Source of the DNA: Arthrobacter echini
Lineage (GTDB): Bacteria; Actinomycetota; Actinomycetes; Actinomycetales; Micrococcaceae
Reading direction: 5' to 3'
Assembly: GCF_008107445.1 (NCBI RefSeq)
Contig: NZ_VSLD01000002.1
Span: forward strand, 124,001 to 188,000
DNA length: 64,000 bases
Shown one piece after another: positions 49,206 to 63,147 of this stretch. The translations under genes were made by a program, and so were the position numbers. Under the pieces are notes generated by a model. That model saw only the letters and a list, made by a program, of their open reading frames with translations. It made no database searches and had not been told where the DNA came from. Positions within the stretch are counted from its first letter, which is position 1, and each line of letters starts with the position of its first letter.

Positions 49206-49765
49206 TCGTTGACGCGTCCCAGGTACTCACCGGTCCGGGTGTCGATCTTGACCTTGGTGCCGGTGCCCAGGAACAGCGGAACCTGGATCTCGTGGCCGGT
49301 CTCCACCGTGGCGGGCTTGGTGCCGCCCGTGGAGCGATCGCCCTGCAGGCCGGGCTCGGTGTAGGTGATCTCGAGGACCACCGATGCCGGCAGCTCCACG
49401 TACAGCGCCGAGCCCTCGTGCATCGCGATGGTGGCCATCTGGCTCTCGAGCATGAAGTTGGCCGCGTTGCCTACGATCTTGCCCGGCACGGTGATCTGGT
49501 CGTAGTCCGTCGTGTCCATGAACACGAAGTCCTCGCCGTCCTTGTACAGGTACTGGTAGTCGCGGCGATCCACCGTGGCGGTCTCGATCTTCAGCCCGGC
49601 GTTGAAGGTCTTGTCGACCACCTTGCCCGAGCGGATGTTGCGCAGCTTGGTGCGCACGAAGGCACCGCCCTTGCCCGGCTTCACATGCTGGAACTCCAGG
49701 ACGTTCCAGAGGTTGCCCTCGAGCTTGAGCACGGTGCCGTTCTTGATGTCGTTCGTGGTCGCCAC
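49202..49765 (-). CDS. efp: Elongation factor P
   Basis: 187 aa; relieves ribosome stalling at polyproline. N-terminal KOW-like domain with the modification loop [15 protein letters not shown] (Lys at the tip, no visible EpmA-type modification genes nearby), then two OB-type domains ending [14 protein letters not shown]-like ([15 protein letters not shown] here). ATG at 49765. Transcribed ahead of nusB, probably from the -10-like box at 49850. Confidence 0.97.
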   Translation of the reverse strand: MATTNDIKNGTVLKLEGNLWNVLEFQHVKPGKGGAFVRTKLRNIRSGKVVDKTFNAGLKIETATVDRRDYQYLYKDGEDFVFMDTTDYDQITVPGKIVGNAANFMLESQMATIAMHEGSALYVELPASVVLEITYTEPGLQGDRSTGGTKPATVETGHEIQVPLFLGTGTKVKIDTRTGEYLGRVNE

Positions 49766-49849
49766 AGCTTCGCTTTCGTCGGTTTCGCGGGAGGATGGGC
49801 CGGCCGAGGCACGGCGGGCACGCGGAGGCGCGCCAGAAGTCCGTGGATC

Positions 49850-49855
49850 AGTCTA
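49850..49855 (-). promoter_or_regulatory. Candidate -10 of efp-nusB
   Basis: TAGACT on the minus strand in the 137-nt aroB-efp gap, about 85 nt ahead of the efp ATG. Fits TANNNT; no good -35. Confidence 0.33.
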
Positions 49856-49902
49856 CCCCGCGCTGCCCGCGGCGCCGTCGGACCGCCTCCCCGCCGGAGC
49901 GG

Positions 49903-51571
<1,669 letters not shown>

Positions 51572-51579
51572 CGGTGAGC

Positions 51580-52797
51580 TCAGGACCGGGCGGAGTCGAG
51601 GAACTGCGGGATGCTCTCGAGGTAGGTGCGCAGATTGCGGGCGGTCTCCGCCAGGCTGTCGCCACCGAACTTCTCGGCGACGGCATCCGCGATGACCAGG
51701 GCCGTCATCGCCTCGGCGACCACGCCCGCTGCCGGGACCGCACAGACGTCGGAGCGCTGGTGGTGGGCACGCGCCGCTTGTCCCGTGCTGACGTCGACCG
51801 TGCGCAGGGCGCGGGGCACGGTGGCGATCGGCTTCATGGCGGCACGCACGCGCAGGACGTCCCCGATGCTCATGCCGCCCTCGATCCCGCCGGCCCGGTT
51901 GCTGGCGCGGACGATCCCGCCCTCGTCGTCGTGGACGATCTCGTCGTGGGCGGCGGTTCCCCGACGTGCGGCCGTCGCGAAGCCGTCCCCCACCTCCACG
52001 CCCTTGATAGCCTGGATGCCCATGAGTGCGGCTGCAAGCCGCGCGTCGAGGCGCCGGTCCCAGTGGACGTAGCTGCCCAATCCTGGCGGCAGTCCGTAGA
52101 CCACCACCTCCACGACGCCGCCGAGGGTCTCACCCTCCTTGTGGGCGGCGTCGACCTCCACCACCATGGCGTCCGAGGTGTCACGGTGGAAGCAGCGCAG
52201 CGGATCGGCATCGAGCGCGATGACGTCCTCGGGAGCCGGCAGCAGCGCGTCGTCGGGGACGGAGACGGTGGCGATGGACACTGTGTGGCTGACGAGCCTG
52301 ATGCCGAGCCCTGCGAGGAACCGGGCGGCGACGGTGCCGAGAGCCACGCGGGTGGCGGTCTCGCGGGCGCTGGCACGCTCGAGCACGGGCCGGGCCTCGT
52401 CGAAGCCGTACTTCTGCATGCCGGTGAAATCGGCATGACCGGGCCGGGGTCGGGTGAGCGGGGCGTTGCGCGCGGAGGCGGCGAGCTCGGCGGCGTCATC
52501 GTCGCCGAGCGGGTCCGCGGACATGATCTTGTCCCACTTGGGCCACTCGGTGTTGGCCACTTCGATGGCCACCGGGCCGCCCTGCGTGAGCCCGTGGCGC
52601 ACGCCGCCGGTGATGCGGACCTGGTCGAGTTCGAACTTCATGCGGGCGCCGCGCCCGTATCCGAGCCGCCTGCGCGCCAGGGCTGCCTGGATGTCGCCGC
52701 TGGTGATCTCGACCCCCGCGGGGATCCCCTCGATGATCCCGACCACGGCGGGGCCGTGCGATTCTCCTGCTGTCAGCCAACGCACCATGGTTTCCAT
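51580..52797 (-). CDS. aroC: Chorismate synthase
   Basis: 405 aa FMN-dependent lyase making chorismate. Signature [20 protein letters not shown] at the N terminus, [14 protein letters not shown], and [20 protein letters not shown] toward the C terminus. 23 nt after aroE, 8 nt before aroK. Intact, normal length. Confidence 0.97.
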   Translation of the reverse strand: METMVRWLTAGESHGPAVVGIIEGIPAGVEITSGDIQAALARRRLGYGRGARMKFELDQVRITGGVRHGLTQGGPVAIEVANTEWPKWDKIMSADPLGDDDAAELAASARNAPLTRPRPGHADFTGMQKYGFDEARPVLERASARETATRVALGTVAARFLAGLGIRLVSHTVSIATVSVPDDALLPAPEDVIALDADPLRCFHRDTSDAMVVEVDAAHKEGETLGGVVEVVVYGLPPGLGSYVHWDRRLDARLAAALMGIQAIKGVEVGDGFATAARRGTAAHDEIVHDDEGGIVRASNRAGGIEGGMSIGDVLRVRAAMKPIATVPRALRTVDVSTGQAARAHHQRSDVCAVPAAGVVAEAMTALVIADAVAEKFGGDSLAETARNLRTYLESIPQFLDSARS

Positions 52798-52820
52798 CCT
52801 GCCATGCGGCAGCGCGCGGG

Positions 52821-53711
52821 TCAGCGCCGGGGCACGTCCACTGCGTCACACATCGCGGCCAGGATGGTGTCCCTGTGCTGCTGGACGTCGGGGAAGAACA
52901 GGCGCACCTGCTCCACCGCCTGCTGGATGAGCATGTCGAGGCCGGGCACGATCACGCCGCCGCGCTCCTGCCACACCGCTGCGAGATCGCTGGGCCACGG
53001 GTCGTACGCGACGTCGAGGAGCGTCCCGTCAGTCGTGAAACCCGTATCGTCCGCGAGGAAGCCCGCCAGCGCATCGGCGCCGTGGGGCGGGAGGGTGGAG
53101 ACGATGACGTCGGCGGCGGCCACTTCTACCGCGCCGTCGTCCCACGGGACCATGACGATGCCGATCCCGAGCTGCTCACCGACGCGGTGGAGATCGGCGG
53201 CCGCCTCCGGGCGGCGCACGATCACACGGCAATCCCCTGCTCCGAGCTGCGCCAGGGCGGCGATCGCCGCCGCGGCGGTGGCCCCTCCGCCGAGGACCAC
53301 GGCCCGTGCGGGCGCCCCGGCACCGGCAGCGACGAGGGCGTGCAGCACACCGGCGACGTCGGTGTTGTGTCCGGTGAGGATGCTGCGGCGGGCATCGGCG
53401 GGGTTCGCGGTCGCGACGACGGTGTTGACCACGCCGAGCGCGCCCGCGGGCTCGGTCACCGTGTCCATCAGCCGGGCCGTGCCGGCCTTGAGCGGCATGG
53501 TGACGGAAAGCCCACGCCACCCGGGATCGCCGCGCACCGCATCGACGAATCCGACCAGTTGTGACTCGGTGACATCCTCCGCGGTGTAGGTGCACGAGAT
53601 CCCGAGAGCCCGATAGGCCGCCGCATGGAGCCGCGGGGATTTCGAGTGGCCGATCGGCGAGCCGATCACGGCCGCCCGGAGTCCCGGAGCGGCCGTGGGC
53701 TCACTCGGCAC
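52821..53711 (-). CDS. aroE: Shikimate dehydrogenase
   Basis: 296 aa NADPH-dependent enzyme reducing 3-dehydroshikimate. Substrate site [20 protein letters not shown] near the N terminus with the catalytic Lys in [14 protein letters not shown] and Asp in [13 protein letters not shown], then Rossmann motif [19 protein letters not shown] at 53711, 3 nt after mltG. aroD/aroQ and aroA are not in this window. Confidence 0.94.
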   Translation of the reverse strand: MPSEPTAAPGLRAAVIGSPIGHSKSPRLHAAAYRALGISCTYTAEDVTESQLVGFVDAVRGDPGWRGLSVTMPLKAGTARLMDTVTEPAGALGVVNTVVATANPADARRSILTGHNTDVAGVLHALVAAGAGAPARAVVLGGGATAAAAIAALAQLGAGDCRVIVRRPEAAADLHRVGEQLGIGIVMVPWDDGAVEVAAADVIVSTLPPHGADALAGFLADDTGFTTDGTLLDVAYDPWPSDLAAVWQERGGVIVPGLDMLIQQAVEQVRLFFPDVQQHRDTILAAMCDAVDVPRR

Positions 53712-53714
53712 GAC

Positions 53715-54923
53715 CTACTCGCACTGCCCCTCGTTGTCCGCGCACCACTGCTCGTACTCCTGGACGTAGCCCAGGTGCTCGGCGTAGGTCTCGGAGAACT
53801 TGGTCTCCCCGGTCTTCAGATCGACAGTGACCCAGAAGTAGAACGGCACATCGGCAGGATTAACCGCGGCGTCGATGGCTTCGTCGCTGGGTGAGCCGAT
53901 GGGGCCCTTGGGCAGGCCGGTGTTGGCGAACGTGTTGTACGGGTTGGACTTGTCAGCCTTCTCCTCCGGGGTGAGCTGATAGGTCCGCTCCCCCAGGCCG
54001 TAGGCGACCGTGGCGTCCGACTGCAGGAAGCCGTTGGTCTCCGTGTTCCCCGGTGTCAGGCGATTCTCGATCGACCCCGCAACCGTGGCGTAGTCCCCTT
54101 CCTGCGCCTCGGCCTGCACGATGCTGGCGATCGTCAGCGTCCGGTACTGCTCGTCCGGGTCGGTGACGCCATCATCGGTGAGCCGGTCCGTGGTGGCGGT
54201 GATCATCTCGGTGACGATGTCCGTGGCGGTCGCGTCGATGTCGAAGCGGTACTCCCCCGGGTGCAGGTATCCCTCGAGCGAGAGAGCCTGCGAGGGCAGC
54301 CCGAACTGGGTCGGGTCCTCGGCCAGGGCCGTGAACTCCGCAACGGGTATCCCCGTGGACTCGGCGAGGATGTCGAACACCTCGCCCTGGCGCAGGTCAC
54401 GCGCGACGGCAGCATAGGAGACGAGCGTGGGGTCCTCGCCCAGGAGCGCCTCGGCTGCTCCCTCGGCGGTCATCTGGCGTCGCAGCTCGTACTCGCCGGG
54501 CTGCACCTCGCGGCCGTCCGAGATCTCGCCGAGCGCCGTCACGAAGACACCGGCGTCGGCCACGATGTCGGCATTCTCCAGTCCGGTGCCGACGGCGAGG
54601 GCGCCGGCTCCCTGCTCCACCGTGAACACCGTCTCCTCACCGCCCGGGCCCGCGTAATCAGTCACCTCGTTGAAGCCGAGCAGGTCTCGGAGCATCAGGG
54701 CGACGCCGAAGACCGTGCCTGCGAAGACGAGAAGGACGACGAGGACGATCACGGTACGACGGCGGCGGCGTCGCTGCTTGGCCTTGGTGCGGGGCGGGGG
54801 GTTCTGCGTGTCCGGCCCACCCTCGTCCTGGGCCACGAAGAAGTCCTCGACGGTCTCCGGGTGGGCGCCGTGGGCGCCGTCGGTTCCTTCGGTGGAGGGG
54901 GCGGAACGGGATTCGCGACTCAC
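53715..54923 (-). CDS. mltG: Endolytic murein transglycosylase MltG
   Basis: 402 aa membrane-anchored YceG/MltG enzyme that cuts nascent peptidoglycan strands. A 50-residue acidic then Arg-rich cytoplasmic tail precedes one span at about 57-78. A LysM-like domain follows and the catalytic part includes LEGYLHPGEYRFD, IASIVQAEAQEGDYATVAGS (catalytic Glu) and NPYNTFANTGLPKGPI. GTG start overlaps ruvX by 4 bp. The ends of the protein contain two Cys (WCADNEGQC). Confidence 0.94.
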   Translation of the reverse strand: MSRESRSAPSTEGTDGAHGAHPETVEDFFVAQDEGGPDTQNPPPRTKAKQRRRRRRTVIVLVVLLVFAGTVFGVALMLRDLLGFNEVTDYAGPGGEETVFTVEQGAGALAVGTGLENADIVADAGVFVTALGEISDGREVQPGEYELRRQMTAEGAAEALLGEDPTLVSYAAVARDLRQGEVFDILAESTGIPVAEFTALAEDPTQFGLPSQALSLEGYLHPGEYRFDIDATATDIVTEMITATTDRLTDDGVTDPDEQYRTLTIASIVQAEAQEGDYATVAGSIENRLTPGNTETNGFLQSDATVAYGLGERTYQLTPEEKADKSNPYNTFANTGLPKGPIGSPSDEAIDAAVNPADVPFYFWVTVDLKTGETKFSETYAEHLGYVQEYEQWCADNEGQCE

Positions 54924-55528
54924 GCTTCCTCTTCCCTCCTGCTCGACGACATGTTCTTCATGGATGGCTCCTCCGTAGGGGTGGGCAGCGGGCGTGGAAC
55001 ACCCGCTGCGTCACGTGTGGGAACCGGATCCCCCACATCCCGTCCGCGCGAACGTTGCATGTCGATGGCATGCTGGAGAATTTCGACGGCAGCCACCTGG
55101 TCCACCACTTTACGATGCTCGCGGCTGCTGAGGCCAGCCGAGTGCAGCGACCGATGGGCGGAGACAGTGCTGAGCCGCTCGTCGACGAGTCGCACCGGGA
55201 TGGGGTGCGCCTGCCGGACGAGTTCCTCGACCACCAGCCCGGCGTACTCCCTCGCCATCTCCGCCGATGCCCCCTCGCGCCCGCTGAGGTTCTTCGGCAG
55301 GCCGATGACGATCTGCACGGCGTCGCGCTCGATCGCCTCGCGGGCCACGAGCCGCACGTCGTGGTTCCGGCGGGCGTCACGTTTCAGCGTCCTCACGGGC
55401 GTGGCGAGCAGGGAGTCCCTGTCGCAGGCGGCCAGGCCCACCCGCACCTGGCCGACGTCCACGCCCAGTTTCGGGCCCACCGGGTACGACGGCCCGGCAT
55501 CCTGCCCGCCGGGATTCGGGCCAGTCAC
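54920..55528 (-). CDS. ruvX: RuvX/YqgF Holliday junction resolvase-like protein
   Basis: 202 aa RNase H-fold nuclease linked to pre-16S rRNA 5' end processing. KLGVDVGQVRVGLAACD carries the first catalytic Asp, IVIGLPKNLSGREG and LVDERLSTVSAHRSLHSAGL the others. The C-terminal ~40 residues are a Pro/Arg-rich extension. GTG at 55528 lies 7 nt after the alaS stop with GAGGGC upstream; the open frame further back is inside alaS. Confidence 0.93.
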   Translation of the reverse strand: MTGPNPGGQDAGPSYPVGPKLGVDVGQVRVGLAACDRDSLLATPVRTLKRDARRNHDVRLVAREAIERDAVQIVIGLPKNLSGREGASAEMAREYAGLVVEELVRQAHPIPVRLVDERLSTVSAHRSLHSAGLSSREHRKVVDQVAAVEILQHAIDMQRSRGRDVGDPVPTRDAAGVPRPLPTPTEEPSMKNMSSSRREEEA

Positions 55529-55535
55529 GGCGCCC

Positions 55536-58214
<2,679 letters not shown>

Positions 58215-58346
58215 GGGTGGATCCTTCGGTGGGGTGATCAGGGCGCGGGAGGAACCGCGGGCATCACGGGGCCCTGCGGGCCCGGGCCCCGGCGACTGCC
58301 GGCGGAGCGGGCACGCACCCGGACGAGGCAGGTGCCGCCGGTGGGA

Positions 58347-58649
58347 TCAGCGCAGGGAGCGCCGGGTGGGTTGGACGGCGACGTCGGGTGTGACGGAGGC
58401 ATCCCCGACCGGGCCGGGTGCCGCCGGGGCGGCGGGCACCTCCACGCCCAGGGCCGAGCGCAGATCGTTCTCACGCTCGGACATCGCCGAGCGGACGGCG
58501 TCGGCGAAGTCGGCGATGCTGTCGCCGACCTGGCCCACGGCGCGGTTCAGGCCCTCGGGGCCGAGGGTGGACTTCGCCTGCGAGACCTTGCGCACCGCGA
58601 CGACGCCGATGGTGATCCCGGCTGCAAGCCAGAAGACTCTTCTGATCAT
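58347..58649 (-). CDS. Small conserved membrane protein (DUF6167-like)
   Basis: 100 aa. Residues 3-20 form one membrane span (RRVFWLAAGITIGVVAVRK); the rest is a helix with regular charge spacing (LNRAVGQVGDSIADFADAVR) and a Pro/Ala-rich tail. Similar small proteins stand between DUF948 and alaS in other actinobacteria. Function unknown. Confidence 0.78.
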   Translation of the reverse strand: MIRRVFWLAAGITIGVVAVRKVSQAKSTLGPEGLNRAVGQVGDSIADFADAVRSAMSERENDLRSALGVEVPAAPAAPGPVGDASVTPDVAVQPTRRSLR

Positions 58650-58671
58650 CGTTCTCTCCGTTTCAGTGGGG

Positions 58672-59046
58672 CTAGCGGCTACGGCGGCGGCGCGCGGGGG
58701 AGGTCCGTCCGGCGAAGGCCGAGCGGACGCCGTAGGAGAACGCCGACACCTTGATGAGCGGGGCGCCGATCGTGGCCGCGACCAGGGATGACAGGGCGGA
58801 GATGTTGGCCGATGCGTCGGAGACGTTCGAGGTGATGCCGTCGACGGTCTTGAGCTGCTGGTGCGTGGTGCTGACGGTGCTCGTGACCTCCTCGATCAGC
58901 GGCGTCGTCTCTTCCGTCACCGTCCTGATGGCCTTGCGGAGCTCGTCGAACACACGGCCGAGCTTCCAGATCGGCACGGCGAGCAGCAGGACCAGGACGG
59001 CGAACACGCCAGCAGCTATGAGGCCCGCAATATCTCCACCTGACAT
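58672..59046 (-). CDS. DUF948 family membrane protein
   Basis: 124 aa. N-terminal span (GLIAAGVFAVLVLLLAVPIW) followed by a long coiled-coil-like helix (LRKAIRTVTEETTPLIEEVT, VSTTHQQLKTVDGITSNVSD) as in the DUF948 family, and a basic C terminus. Function unknown; probably a membrane-anchored structural protein. 22 nt before the DUF6167-like gene, likely one operon. Confidence 0.85.
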   Translation of the reverse strand: MSGGDIAGLIAAGVFAVLVLLLAVPIWKLGRVFDELRKAIRTVTEETTPLIEEVTSTVSTTHQQLKTVDGITSNVSDASANISALSSLVAATIGAPLIKVSAFSYGVRSAFAGRTSPARRRRSR

Positions 59047-59121
59047 GGGCGGTCTCCTTTACGCAGGGGTGGCCTCGTGGCGAGGCCGGGCATGGGGATT
59101 TCTTGCTCTTAGTACCTTACA

Positions 59122-59157
59122 GAAGGAAGAGCCCGCGGCAGTGCCGCGGGCTCTTCC
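59122..59157 (-). terminator. Terminator of rpsD
   Basis: 15-bp perfect stem, 59125-59139 with 59143-59157, loop AGT on the plus strand; on the minus strand it is followed by TTCTGT. It lies 51 nt after the rpsD stop and before the DUF948 gene. Confidence 0.8.
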
Positions 59158-59207
59158 CTTACATACCGCTCCGGCTGCCCATCAGGCGTGGGAGGGGATG
59201 CGGTCGA

Positions 59208-59834
59208 TCAGCGAGCGTAGTACTCGACGACGAGCTGCTCTTCGCAGGTCACGGGGACCTCGGAGCGCTTGGGGCGGCGCACGAGGCGGGCCTGGAGCTT
59301 GTCGAGCTGGACGTCCAGGTAGCCGGGGACGGCGGGAAGGACGTCGCGATGCGCACCGGCTGCGGCAACCTGCAGCGGGACCATGGTCTCGCTGCGGCTG
59401 TGCACGTGGATGAGCTGACCCTCGGCGACGCGGAAGGACGGACGGTCCACGCGTGCGCCGTCGACCATGATGTGACGGTGCACGATCAGCTGGCGGGCCT
59501 GGGCGCTGGTCCGGGCGAATCCGGAGCGGAGCACGAGCGCGTCGAGGCGCATCTCGAGCAGCTCGATCAGGTTCTCACCGGTCAGTCCTGCCGTGCGGCG
59601 GGCTTCCTCGAAGATGCGGGCCATCTGGGCTTCGCGGATGTTGTACTGGGCGCGCAGCCGCTGCTTTTCGCGCAGACGTACGGCGTAGTCGCTGTCCTGC
59701 TTGCGACGCGCGCGGCCATGCTGGCCCGGCGCGTAGGGCCGGCGCTCGAGGTACTTCTCTGCCTTGGGGGTCAAAGCGATGCCGAGGGCTCGCGAGATGC
59801 GAACCTTCCGACGGGCACGTGTGTTGTTGGCCAC
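59208..59834 (-). CDS. rpsD: 30S ribosomal protein S4
   Basis: 208 aa uS4, primary 16S rRNA-binding protein and known translational autoregulator in other bacteria. VANNTRARRKVRISRALGIA start, KYLERRPYAPGQHGRARRKQ and the S4 RNA-binding domain (ALVLRSGFARTSAQARQLIV) are clear. It lacks the N-terminal zinc cysteines, as in the C-minus form. GTG at 59834. Expressed alone, outside the alpha operon, with a ~210-nt leader holding a hairpin. Confidence 0.97.
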   Translation of the reverse strand: MANNTRARRKVRISRALGIALTPKAEKYLERRPYAPGQHGRARRKQDSDYAVRLREKQRLRAQYNIREAQMARIFEEARRTAGLTGENLIELLEMRLDALVLRSGFARTSAQARQLIVHRHIMVDGARVDRPSFRVAEGQLIHVHSRSETMVPLQVAAAGAHRDVLPAVPGYLDVQLDKLQARLVRRPKRSEVPVTCEEQLVVEYYAR

Positions 59835-59980
59835 GTCTACCTTTCGATGTTTTCGCGGCGAAGAGACGTCAGCCGCGAGGGCATCAGTACTTCCTGGTGT
59901 CGCTGGCCTCCACTTGCGGAGAGCCGGGATTGGCCGCTTCCCGGTACTACAGTCCGTTGCGACCCTGGCCGCCGCCGAAA

Positions 59981-60000
59981 CCGCAGGACAGATCCTGCGG
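59981..60000 (-). other. Stem-loop in the rpsD 5' leader
   Basis: Perfect 8-bp stem CCGCAGGA/TCCTGCGG around a 4-nt loop; on the minus strand it is followed by TTTCGGCGG, and CCGCCG before it can pair with CGGCGG after it. It could be an attenuator or an S4-binding structure. Confidence 0.45.
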
Positions 60001-60049
60001 CGGTATCGGGGAGACGGCTGGTACACGACGACTTGCCAGTCAGCGTCCA

Positions 60050-60058
60050 ATGCTAGCA
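60050..60058 (-). promoter_or_regulatory. Candidate extended -10 of rpsD
   Basis: TGCTAGCAT on the minus strand (TGn plus TAGCAT), placed about 215 nt before the rpsD start and just outside rarA. Same form as the boxes ahead of rpsT and pyrR. Confidence 0.45.
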
Positions 60059-60107
60059 GTCACGCGGAGGGGTCATCGAATCGCTCATGGGTTTCCGGCC
60101 TGGCTCT

Positions 60108-61574
60108 CTACCTCCCGCGGATGATGCGGCGCAGGCGGGACAGCCGCGCGGCGATGTCCCGTTCCAGTCCGCGGTCCGTCGGCTCGTAGTAGTTTCGCTC
60201 GGCGAGATCGTCCGGTGCGTACTGCTGCGTGGCGATCCCGTGGGGCGCATCGTGGGAGTACGTGTAGCCCTTCCCGTGGCCGAGCTGCGAGGCCCCGGGA
60301 TAGTGGGCGTCACGCAGGTGCGCGGGGATGCCCTGCCCGCGGCCTGCCCGCACGTCCGCGATGGCAGCATTGATGCCGTTGTAGGCGGCGTTCGATTTCG
60401 GGGCGGTGGCGATGTGCACCACCGCCTCCGCGAGGATGATGCGGGCCTCGGGCATCCCCACGAGCTGCACCGCCTGGGCGGCGGCGACGGCGGTCTGCAG
60501 CGCCGTGGGATCTGCCATCCCCACGTCCTCGGCGGCGGAGATCATGAGCCGGCGGGCGATGAACCGGGGGTCTTCCCCTGCCTCGAGCATCTTGGCCACG
60601 TAGTGCAGTGCGGCGTCGACGTCTGATCCGCGGAGCGACTTGATGAACGCGCTGGCGACGTCGTAGTGCTGGTCCCCCGCCCTGTCGTAGCGCAGGGCGG
60701 CCACATCCACGGCCTTCTCCGCGTGCTCGAGCGTGACGAGGGCGGGAAGGGATTCCTCGTCGCCGCCATCCTCATCCTCCGGGGGCCCGGCCGGGTGCTC
60801 CCCGGCTCCGGCAGGATCGGCCGCGGGACCGGAGCTCCGTTCCGAGCGGGCGACGCCGGCCGCGGCCTCGAGCGCCGTCAGCCCTCGCCGGGCGTCACCG
60901 GCCGCCAGCCGGACGAGGTGCTCGAGCGCCTCGTCGGAGACCTCGACCGATCCCGCCAGCCCGCGCTCGTCGTCGACGGCTCGCTGCAGCAGGCCGCGGA
61001 TGTCCTCCTCGTCGAGCGGCCGGAGCGTCTGCAGCAGCGAGCGGGACAGCAGGGGCGAGACGACGGAGAAGGATGGATTCTCGGTGGTTGCGGCGATCAG
61101 CACCACCCATCCGTTCTCCACGCCGGGCAGCAGGGCGTCCTGCTGGGCCTTGTTGAAGCGGTGGATCTCGTCGAGGAACAGGACCGTGGTCTGGCGGTAC
61201 AGATCGCGGGTGGTCAGGGCCTCGTCCATGACCCGGCGCACGTCCTTGACCCCGGCGGTGATCGCGGAGAGCTCCACGAACGTGCGTCCCTGGCCGCGCG
61301 CGATGACGTGGGCGAGCGTCGTCTTGCCGGTGCCGGGTGGCCCCCAGAGGATCACCGACGAGGGAGCCGCATGCGCTCCGGGATCCTGTTCGCCGGCGAG
61401 GGTACGCAGCGGCGAGCCACGGCCCAGCAGATGCTGCTGGCCCACCACCTCGTCCAGGGAACGCGGCCGCATCCTCACGGCCAGGGGGCTGCGCGGTCCA
61501 CCGGAGGCGCGTCCCGGCGAGGCGGGGCCGTCGTCCTCGGCTGCTGCGCTGAAGAGATCATTCACGCGCTCCAC
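60108..61574 (-). CDS. rarA: Replication-associated recombination protein RarA (MgsA)
   Basis: 488 aa AAA+ ATPase acting at stalled replication forks. Walker [21 protein letters not shown], Walker [21 protein letters not shown] and the C-terminal MgsA tetramer domain ([20 protein letters not shown]). An acidic Pro/Gly-rich insertion of ~35 residues ([20 protein letters not shown]) interrupts the region before the C-terminal domain. GTG at 61574 is taken; GTG at 61565 is an alternative three codons inside. Divergent from the acVLRF1 gene. Confidence 0.93.
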   Translation of the reverse strand: MERVNDLFSAAAEDDGPASPGRASGGPRSPLAVRMRPRSLDEVVGQQHLLGRGSPLRTLAGEQDPGAHAAPSSVILWGPPGTGKTTLAHVIARGQGRTFVELSAITAGVKDVRRVMDEALTTRDLYRQTTVLFLDEIHRFNKAQQDALLPGVENGWVVLIAATTENPSFSVVSPLLSRSLLQTLRPLDEEDIRGLLQRAVDDERGLAGSVEVSDEALEHLVRLAAGDARRGLTALEAAAGVARSERSSGPAADPAGAGEHPAGPPEDEDGGDEESLPALVTLEHAEKAVDVAALRYDRAGDQHYDVASAFIKSLRGSDVDAALHYVAKMLEAGEDPRFIARRLMISAAEDVGMADPTALQTAVAAAQAVQLVGMPEARIILAEAVVHIATAPKSNAAYNGINAAIADVRAGRGQGIPAHLRDAHYPGASQLGHGKGYTYSHDAPHGIATQQYAPDDLAERNYYEPTDRGLERDIAARLSRLRRIIRGR

Positions 61575-61639
61575 GTTACTGTGGGCTCCTGACGACGCCC
61601 GCGCCATCGTGCCCGGCAGCCGACCACGAAGGACACGCC

Positions 61640-62359
61640 ATGGCCCAGACCAGATCGGTCCTCCTCGAAGCACACCGCCTCGAGGGCTGGCTCACCCGGT
61701 TCCTCGCGCGCAACGGCCCCTACACCATGGAACCCGATCCAGGCTCGGAGGCCTCGGTGCGCATCATCGCCGCCAACGGGTGCGCCGCAGTGCTGACGCC
61801 CCCGTTGCCGGCCGGTCCCCGGAGCAGCCTGTCGGCGCCGTTGTCGGGTGGTCACGGCGTCGGCTCTGGGTCCCCCTCCCTGACCCGCGACCACGGAGCC
61901 GACCTGGTCGCGGCGCTGCTGGGCCGTCTCGATCTCTCCCTTCCCGTGGGCCTGCTCCTGATCCGCCGCGGAGGCTACTCGGTGGGCGTGGCCCGCCAGG
62001 GGCGGATCCTCGCCTCCAAGACCGGCACGCGCTACGTCCAGGGCAGGACGGCGGCCGGCGGCTGGTCGCAGCAGCGGTTCGCCCGCCGGCGGGCGAACCA
62101 GGCGGCGGGCCTCGTGGAGGAGACCGCGGGGCGCGCTGCTGCACTCCTCGCGGCGCACCCGCCGTCGTCCCTGCAGCTCGGCGGGGACAGGACCCTCGCC
62201 GGCCAGGTCCTGGCGGAGCCGATCCTCAGAGCATGGGCGGGTCTGCCGCAGACGCCCTTCCTGACGGTGCAGGATCCCCGGTACACCGTGCTCGAGGAAG
62301 CCGCGCGTTCGGCACTCTCGATCCGCATCACCGTGACTGATCCGCCGGTCGCCAGCTGA
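61640..62359 (+). CDS. acVLRF1-type peptidyl-tRNA hydrolase
   Basis: 239 aa actinobacterial VLRF1/Vms1-like protein, a release-factor-fold enzyme thought to free nascent chains from stalled ribosomes. The diagnostic segment is [20 protein letters not shown] followed by RRRANQ (about residues 132-157), where the GGxSQ-type loop carries the catalytic Gln. No membrane or signal sequence. ATG follows GAAGGA by 6 nt. Convergent with rpe. Confidence 0.85.
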   Translation: MAQTRSVLLEAHRLEGWLTRFLARNGPYTMEPDPGSEASVRIIAANGCAAVLTPPLPAGPRSSLSAPLSGGHGVGSGSPSLTRDHGADLVAALLGRLDLSLPVGLLLIRRGGYSVGVARQGRILASKTGTRYVQGRTAAGGWSQQRFARRRANQAAGLVEETAGRAAALLAAHPPSSLQLGGDRTLAGQVLAEPILRAWAGLPQTPFLTVQDPRYTVLEEAARSALSIRITVTDPPVAS

Positions 62360-62447
62360 CTCCGGAGGCCACCAGCGATTGAGCGAGGGGATCCCTCGAT
62401 GCGGGTGATCAGCGACCGTGACGGACGCCGCTGACCATCGCGCTTGA

Positions 62448-63104
62448 TCATCGGCTCGCGGCGGCTGCCGTCCGCAGGGACTCGATGGCGACGGCGGCGT
62501 CGTCCGCTCCATACACCGAGGAGCCGGCCACGAACACCGTGGCTCCGGCGTCCGCAGCCCGTTGGATGGTTTCGGTCGTGATACCGCCGTCCACCTGGAC
62601 GACCAGGGGAAGACCCGCGCCCCGGATGGCCTCGGCGGCCCTGCGGATCTTCGGCAGCGTGAGATCCAGGAAGCTCTGCCCGCCGAAGCCGGGCTCCACC
62701 GTCATCACCAGGAGCATGTCGAGTTCCGCCAGCATGTCCAGATACGGCTCCACAGGAGTGGCCGGCCGCAAGGCCATACCCGCCCGGGCACCGGCGTCGC
62801 GCAGCCCGCGCGCCAGTCTCACCGGTGCGGCAGCCGCCTCCGCGTGGAAGGTCACCGACGCCGCCCCCGCCTCGGCGTACTGCGGCGCCCAGCGGTCGGG
62901 GTCCTCGATCATGAGGTGCACGTCCAGTGGCAGCGGGCTCACCTCGTGGATCCGCTGCACCACCGGGAGCCCGAGGGTCAGATTCGGCACGAAGTGGTTG
63001 TCCATGACATCCACGTGCACGGCATCGGCGGTGCCGATGCGCTGCAGTTCCGACTCCAGATTGGCGAAGTCCGCTGAGAGGATGCTCGGGTTGATACGGA
63101 TCAC
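62448..63104 (-). CDS. rpe: Ribulose-phosphate 3-epimerase
   Basis: 218 aa TIM-barrel enzyme of the pentose phosphate pathway interconverting ribulose 5-phosphate and xylulose 5-phosphate. [59 protein letters not shown] and [11 protein letters not shown] hold the metal and phosphate ligands. GTG at 63104 follows AAAGGA by 7 nt; the longer frame reaches into the rsmB end and is not used. 43 nt after rsmB. Confidence 0.96.
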   Translation of the reverse strand: MIRINPSILSADFANLESELQRIGTADAVHVDVMDNHFVPNLTLGLPVVQRIHEVSPLPLDVHLMIEDPDRWAPQYAEAGAASVTFHAEAAAAPVRLARGLRDAGARAGMALRPATPVEPYLDMLAELDMLLVMTVEPGFGGQSFLDLTLPKIRRAAEAIRGAGLPLVVQVDGGITTETIQRAADAGATVFVAGSSVYGADDAAVAIESLRTAAAASR

Positions 63105-63147
63105 TGTGGTTCCTTTCACGTGCCTGCGGAAGAGCTGCCGCGAGGCC

